This document shows positions 15,793 through 19,043 of a stretch of DNA of 19,043 bases, one piece after another; position 1 is the first letter of the stretch; the number at the start of each line of letters is the position of its first letter. Source of the stretch: an uncultured Muribaculaceae bacterium (GTDB lineage: Bacteria > Bacteroidota > Bacteroidia > Bacteroidales > Muribaculaceae); assembly GCA_938039795.1 (NCBI GenBank), contig CALHWU010000200.1:1-19043 (forward strand), read 5' to 3'. The position numbers were made by a program, and so were the translations under genes. Below the pieces are notes generated by a model. The model saw only the letters and a list, made by a program, of their open reading frames with translations, made no database searches and was not told where the DNA came from.

Positions 15793-15809
15793 GTTAGACT
15801 TCATCATTG

Positions 15810-15817
15810 CAAAATTA
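15810..15817 (-). promoter_or_regulatory. Candidate -7 box for the regulator-kinase pair
   Basis: On the minus strand these bases read TAATTTTG, matching TAnnTTTG, with only a weak TTG about 19 bases further upstream. It would start transcription near 15803 and give a very short leader before 15792. Confidence 0.4.
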
Positions 15818-15890
15818 GGCATTTTCCCGGTTCCCGCAATCCCGCCGTAACACTCCGGTCGCCGCTGTAATCCAATGCAGGAACACCTCT

Positions 15891-15932
15891 CTGTCAAATT
15901 ATTTTACACCACTGTCAAGATATTTTACACCA
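15891..15932. promoter_or_regulatory. Tandem 21-base repeats, probable enhancer (UAS) for the sigma-54 regulator
   Basis: Two directly adjacent 21-base units (15891-15911 and 15912-15932) agree at 19 of 21 positions; each opens with CTGTCAA and closes with ATTTTACACCA. Inside each is an inverted pair, TGTcAA...TTtACA; in the first unit 7 of 8 base pairs of a 17-base palindrome match. Twenty-one bases is two DNA turns, so both sites face the same side. Their centres lie about 110 and 90 bases before the predicted ABC operon transcription start, the normal distance for an enhancer-binding protein. Confidence 0.75.
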
Positions 15933-15983
15933 TCACGATCTATCGGAATTACGACATCTTTGACTACCAATGCATTGCATTTC

Positions 15984-15998
15984 TGGCACGGTTAATGC
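15984..15998 (+). promoter_or_regulatory. Sigma-54 (-24/-12) promoter of the ABC transporter operon
   Basis: TGGCACGGTTAATGC has a perfect -24 block (TGGCACG) and the invariant GG (15985-15986) and GC (15997-15998) at the required spacing; only the T before TGC is replaced by A. Transcription should start near 16010, about 28 bases before the permease ATG. It lies between tandem enhancer-like repeats and the operon, next to a divergent sigma-54 activator gene. Confidence 0.82.
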
Positions 15999-16037
15999 GA
16001 CATTATAAGGCAAAACCAACTAATTTTTTTCACAACC

Positions 16038-18350
16038 ATGCAAAAAATCCATTATGCAATCCGCACACTGATGCATGCCCGTGGATCCACAATCGTGAAG
16101 ATCCTTTCTATCGGGCTGGGGCTTGCAATGAGCTGCTTTCTCTTCGCGAGAGTGGCCTACGACAATCTTATCGACACATGTTTCCGCGACTACGACCGCA
16201 TCTATCAGCTGAAAATGCAGTTCAAGCTCGGAGGCAACGAACTGGACTGGCAGGAACAGTGTGTGGGTAAACTGGCCGAGGGAATATACAATGCTCTCGG
16301 AGGCGACCTTATAGAGGGCGCCGTAATGACCCGCAGAACTCCCGACAAGATCTCACGCGACAACGAGACGCTCGCCGGAACAGTGATGATGGCCGATTCG
16401 CTGTTTTTCAAAACGTTCGGCGTAGAAATCATCGAAGGCGATCCCGACGGTCTCACCCAGCTCGGGAAAATGTATATCAGCGACCGGATGGCAAGAAAAT
16501 ATTACGGCGACGAATCGCCTGTAGGGAAAATGCTGACCGGATGGGAAGAGATACCGCTGCAGATCTGCGGCGTCTACCGCGACTGGGGCGAAGAGAGCAC
16601 ATTGAACACAGACTTCATCGTATCGCTCCCGACTATGATCAACCATTGGGGATTGGGACTGAGATGGAAAGGGGGCGACTCATGGTTTGACTACCTGCTC
16701 GTGAAAGAAGGCACCGACATCGACGACCTTAACCGGAAAATCATGGAAGTGCTCGAAGCGAATGTGCCTCCTACCGACGACTTCTCGCTGAAAGCCATCG
16801 CCGTGCCGCTTCGCGACATGCACCGCAGTCAGGAATCCGTCAGAGTGGCCACATGGACACTGTCGTTTCTCGCCACGCTCATCCTCTTCGTGACAGCTCT
16901 CAACTACGTATTGCTGTCGCTGTCAGGTCTCAGCCGCCGCGCAAAAGCCATAGGCGTCCACAAATGCGCCGGCGCCGGCCGCGGAACGATATTCGGCATG
17001 TTTGCCATCGAGACGGTCATCATAATACTGGCCGGCCTGGTATTCGCCGCATTCTGTTTCTACATAGCGCGCCGCTTCGCCCAGGAGAGCATATATGACA
17101 ACTTCGCCGCCTACATATCGACCGACCGCCTGTGGGTGGTGGCAGGAGTGGTTGTCCTTGTGTTCGCGATAGCCGCTCTCATACCGTCGGTGGTATTCAG
17201 CAACATACCGGTCAGCCAGGTATTCCGGCGCTTTGTCGAGAAGAAACACGGATGGAAACACACGCTGCTCTTCGTGGAATTCGCGGGAGCGTCGCTGATG
17301 GCGGGACTTCTGGCTCTTGTGGCTACCCAATACCGGTATGTCATGGATTTCGATCCCGGATATGAGCCCGCCGACTTAGTGTGCATCATCCGCTCCAATG
17401 AGGGCAAAGAGCACCGTGAAAGTCTGCTGAAGATGTATTCCTCACTACCCTATGTCGAAAAGGCTGCGATCGGCTCCACTCCTCCGGGAGAAGGATACAG
17501 CGGACAATTCATCCGCGACGAACATGATGCGCCGATGTTCTCTTCACGCTACGATTTCTGGGCAGATAAATCATTTGCCGACATAATGGGATTCCGCCTT
17601 CTTCACGGACGCTATCCTGAAGCGACCGACGGCACGGAAGCCGTGATCAATCAGGAATTCGCGCGACTGATGGGATGGACCGACACTGAAGCCATAGGCA
17701 AACAGTTCAATGACGGTGGCGAACATAAAGTTACTGTCACAGGTGTCATCAAGGACTTCATAACCGGAAGTTTATACGACCCTCAACAACCCTACATGGC
17801 CAAAGTCGGCTGGGGAACACGCTTCTTTCTGAAACTCAAGAAACCGTTTGATGAGAATTTCAACCGCATCCTTGCCGACGAGGAACAGTTGAGGGAAGGA
17901 GCTACGACGTATTCCTGCGTCAGTCTGGGCAGCAATTACCGCCAGACCTACCACAGCGTGGAAGTGCTCCGCACGATGATCATGATCGGGGCCATAATAC
18001 TGCTTCTGATAAGCCTCATCGGTCTATTCGGATATCTGCGCGACGAAATGTACCGCCGCAGCCGTGAGATCGCCATAAGGAAGGTCAACGGCGCATCGAC
18101 GGCCGAAGTGATCGAAGTCATCTGCCGCTCGGTGATGAAAGTGGCCGTCCCGGCCGTCATCACAGGTTCGGTGCTCGCATGGCTCGCAGGCCGCTACTGG
18201 CTTGAGCAGTTCAGCGTACAGGCGCCGTCGATCATAGCCATGTATGCCCTGTCGGGACTGATCACTCTTGTAGTGATAACTCTCGCATCCGTAGGCATGA
18301 CGCTGCGCACAGCCAACGAGAACCCGTCGAAATCCTTACGTTCAGAATAA
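16038..18350 (+). CDS. MacB/FtsX-type ABC transporter permease (two MacB_PCD-FtsX units)
   Basis: The 770-residue inner-membrane protein has two repeats of a periplasmic MacB_PCD domain and an FtsX domain. TM1 is at about 20-38; after a large periplasmic region, three helices lie at about 278-298, 320-345 and 370-392; a further one is at about 408-428; then comes a second periplasmic domain and three helices near the C-terminus. Each FtsX unit has its cytoplasmic coupling loop: SRRAKAIGVHKCAGAGRG and RRSREIAIRKVNGAS. Such permeases act by mechanotransmission, driving efflux, lipoprotein extraction or envelope signalling rather than importing small solutes. Its stop overlaps the start of the ATPase (TAATG), so the two are translationally coupled. 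The first gene after the sigma-54 promoter, it is likely the main target of the adjacent two-component pair. Substrate unknown; antimicrobial-peptide or envelope-stress functions are plausible guesses. Confidence 0.9.
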   Translation: MQKIHYAIRTLMHARGSTIVKILSIGLGLAMSCFLFARVAYDNLIDTCFRDYDRIYQLKMQFKLGGNELDWQEQCVGKLAEGIYNALGGDLIEGAVMTRRTPDKISRDNETLAGTVMMADSLFFKTFGVEIIEGDPDGLTQLGKMYISDRMARKYYGDESPVGKMLTGWEEIPLQICGVYRDWGEESTLNTDFIVSLPTMINHWGLGLRWKGGDSWFDYLLVKEGTDIDDLNRKIMEVLEANVPPTDDFSLKAIAVPLRDMHRSQESVRVATWTLSFLATLILFVTALNYVLLSLSGLSRRAKAIGVHKCAGAGRGTIFGMFAIETVIIILAGLVFAAFCFYIARRFAQESIYDNFAAYISTDRLWVVAGVVVLVFAIAALIPSVVFSNIPVSQVFRRFVEKKHGWKHTLLFVEFAGASLMAGLLALVATQYRYVMDFDPGYEPADLVCIIRSNEGKEHRESLLKMYSSLPYVEKAAIGSTPPGEGYSGQFIRDEHDAPMFSSRYDFWADKSFADIMGFRLLHGRYPEATDGTEAVINQEFARLMGWTDTEAIGKQFNDGGEHKVTVTGVIKDFITGSLYDPQQPYMAKVGWGTRFFLKLKKPFDENFNRILADEEQLREGATTYSCVSLGSNYRQTYHSVEVLRTMIMIGAIILLLISLIGLFGYLRDEMYRRSREIAIRKVNGASTAEVIEVICRSVMKVAVPAVITGSVLAWLAGRYWLEQFSVQAPSIIAMYALSGLITLVVITLASVGMTLRTANENPSKSLRSE

Positions 18351-19043
18351 TGAAAAAACAAAACGACATGATACAGATAAAGAATCTCAACAAAGTGTTC
18401 CGCACATCGGAAGTGGAGACCCAGGCGCTCAACAATGTGAATATCGACGTCGACAAAGGCGACTTCGTGGCTATCATGGGGCCGTCGGGATGCGGCAAGT
18501 CCACCCTCCTCAACATCATCGGTCTGCTCGACAACCCCTCGTCGGGATCCTATCAGCTCGACGGCAAGGAGATGGGCACGCTAAAAGAGAGCCAGCGCAC
18601 GTCGCTGCGCAAAGGGCGCATCGGATTCGTATTCCAGAGCTTCAATCTGATCGACGAACTGACTGTGGCCGAAAACGTAGAGCTGCCTCTGACCTACCTC
18701 GGCGTGCCACGCAAAGAGCGCGCCCGACAGGTCAAAGAGATACTCGACCGGCTCAATCTGTCGCACCGCTCGCGACATTACCCGCTTCAGCTCTCGGGCG
18801 GACAGCAGCAGCGCGTGGCCATAGCGAGAGCGATCGTAGGAAATCCCGTGATTCTTCTCGCCGACGAGCCCACAGGCAACCTCGACTCCACCAACGGACG
18901 CGAAGTGATGGAACTTCTGACGTCGCTCAACCGTGAAGGGACCACTATCGTCATGGTCACCCACTCGCAGCGCGACGCTTCCTACGCACGCCGCACGATA
19001 AACCTCTTTGACGGATCAGTGGTTTCGGACGAAACGGCCCGCG
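18350..19043 (+). CDS. ABC transporter ATP-binding protein, MacB/LolD type (partial, 3' end missing)
   Basis: About 231 residues are present before the window ends. All ATPase motifs are visible: Walker A GPSGCGKST (44-52), Q-loop FVFQS (93-97), signature LSGGQQQR (148-155), Walker B VILLADEPTG (167-176; D172, E173) and H-loop VTHS (203-206). The sequence, including DEPTGNLDS and FNLIDELTV, is typical of the MacB/LolD class that energises FtsX-type permeases, so it should pair with the gene before. The ATG at 18350 shares one base with the permease stop; a second ATG at 18368 (MIQIKNLNK) is also a normal start for this family. Further permease, adaptor or channel genes probably follow beyond the window. 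Confidence 0.93.
   Translation, partial: MKKQNDMIQIKNLNKVFRTSEVETQALNNVNIDVDKGDFVAIMGPSGCGKSTLLNIIGLLDNPSSGSYQLDGKEMGTLKESQRTSLRKGRIGFVFQSFNLIDELTVAENVELPLTYLGVPRKERARQVKEILDRLNLSHRSRHYPLQLSGGQQQRVAIARAIVGNPVILLADEPTGNLDSTNGREVMELLTSLNREGTTIVMVTHSQRDASYARRTINLFDGSVVSDETAR

Noticed and set aside
15793..15897. N-terminal extension of the response regulator to the ATG at 15897
   Set aside because: The extra 35 residues precede a complete receiver domain, overlap the enhancer repeats and include a -7 box, so they are unlikely to be translated.

Overview
The window looks like a piece of a Bacteroidales chromosome, most likely from a gut lineage such as Muribaculaceae; the family-level guess is inference. 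Reasons seen here are mid-range GC, weak or absent Shine-Dalgarno sequences, several promoters of the Bacteroidetes type (TTTG about 19-20 bases before TAnnTTTG), lipoproteins with Bacteroidetes-style signals, and protein families typical of that phylum. It carries fourteen protein genes, two of them cut by the window edges. I found no rRNA, tRNA, CRISPR array, insertion sequence or phage gene.

Left part (1-2,800). On the minus strand lie the start of a secreted histidine acid phosphatase of the MINPP/phytase type, then luxS and the MTA/SAH nucleosidase gene, which overlap by 13 bases and encode consecutive steps of S-adenosylhomocysteine recycling (AI-2 precursor formation). A terminator-like hairpin separates them from an upstream gene for an acidic protein of the plasmid pRiA4b ORF-3-like family. 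A 166-base divergent region with two stacked inverted repeats leads to the next block.

Middle (2,789-11,950). On the plus strand is a long RelA/SpoT homologue whose synthetase, TGS, zinc-finger and ACT parts look intact but whose HD hydrolase motifs are lost, followed by an overlapping lipoprotein gene of unknown function and a strong hairpin. Convergent to it is a four-gene minus-strand operon: a small His-rich membrane protein, a lipoprotein periplasmic adaptor, a heavy-metal RND pump and a TolC-type outer-membrane channel. Together these should form a trans-envelope metal efflux system. A very good housekeeping promoter and a candidate operator sit in front of it.

Right part (11,950-19,043). 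A family 2 glycosyltransferase gene runs tail-to-tail into a two-component pair on the minus strand: an NtrY-like histidine kinase and a sigma-54 activator response regulator. Divergent from the regulator is an ABC transporter operon (MacB/FtsX-type permease, then the ATPase, cut by the window end). The intergenic region holds a near-consensus -24/-12 sigma-54 promoter facing the ABC operon and, 52-93 bases before it, two tandem 21-base repeats, each with an imperfect palindrome at its core. This is the layout expected for an enhancer-binding regulator, and I infer that the kinase/regulator pair switches on the ABC operon. This is the most complete regulatory system in the window.
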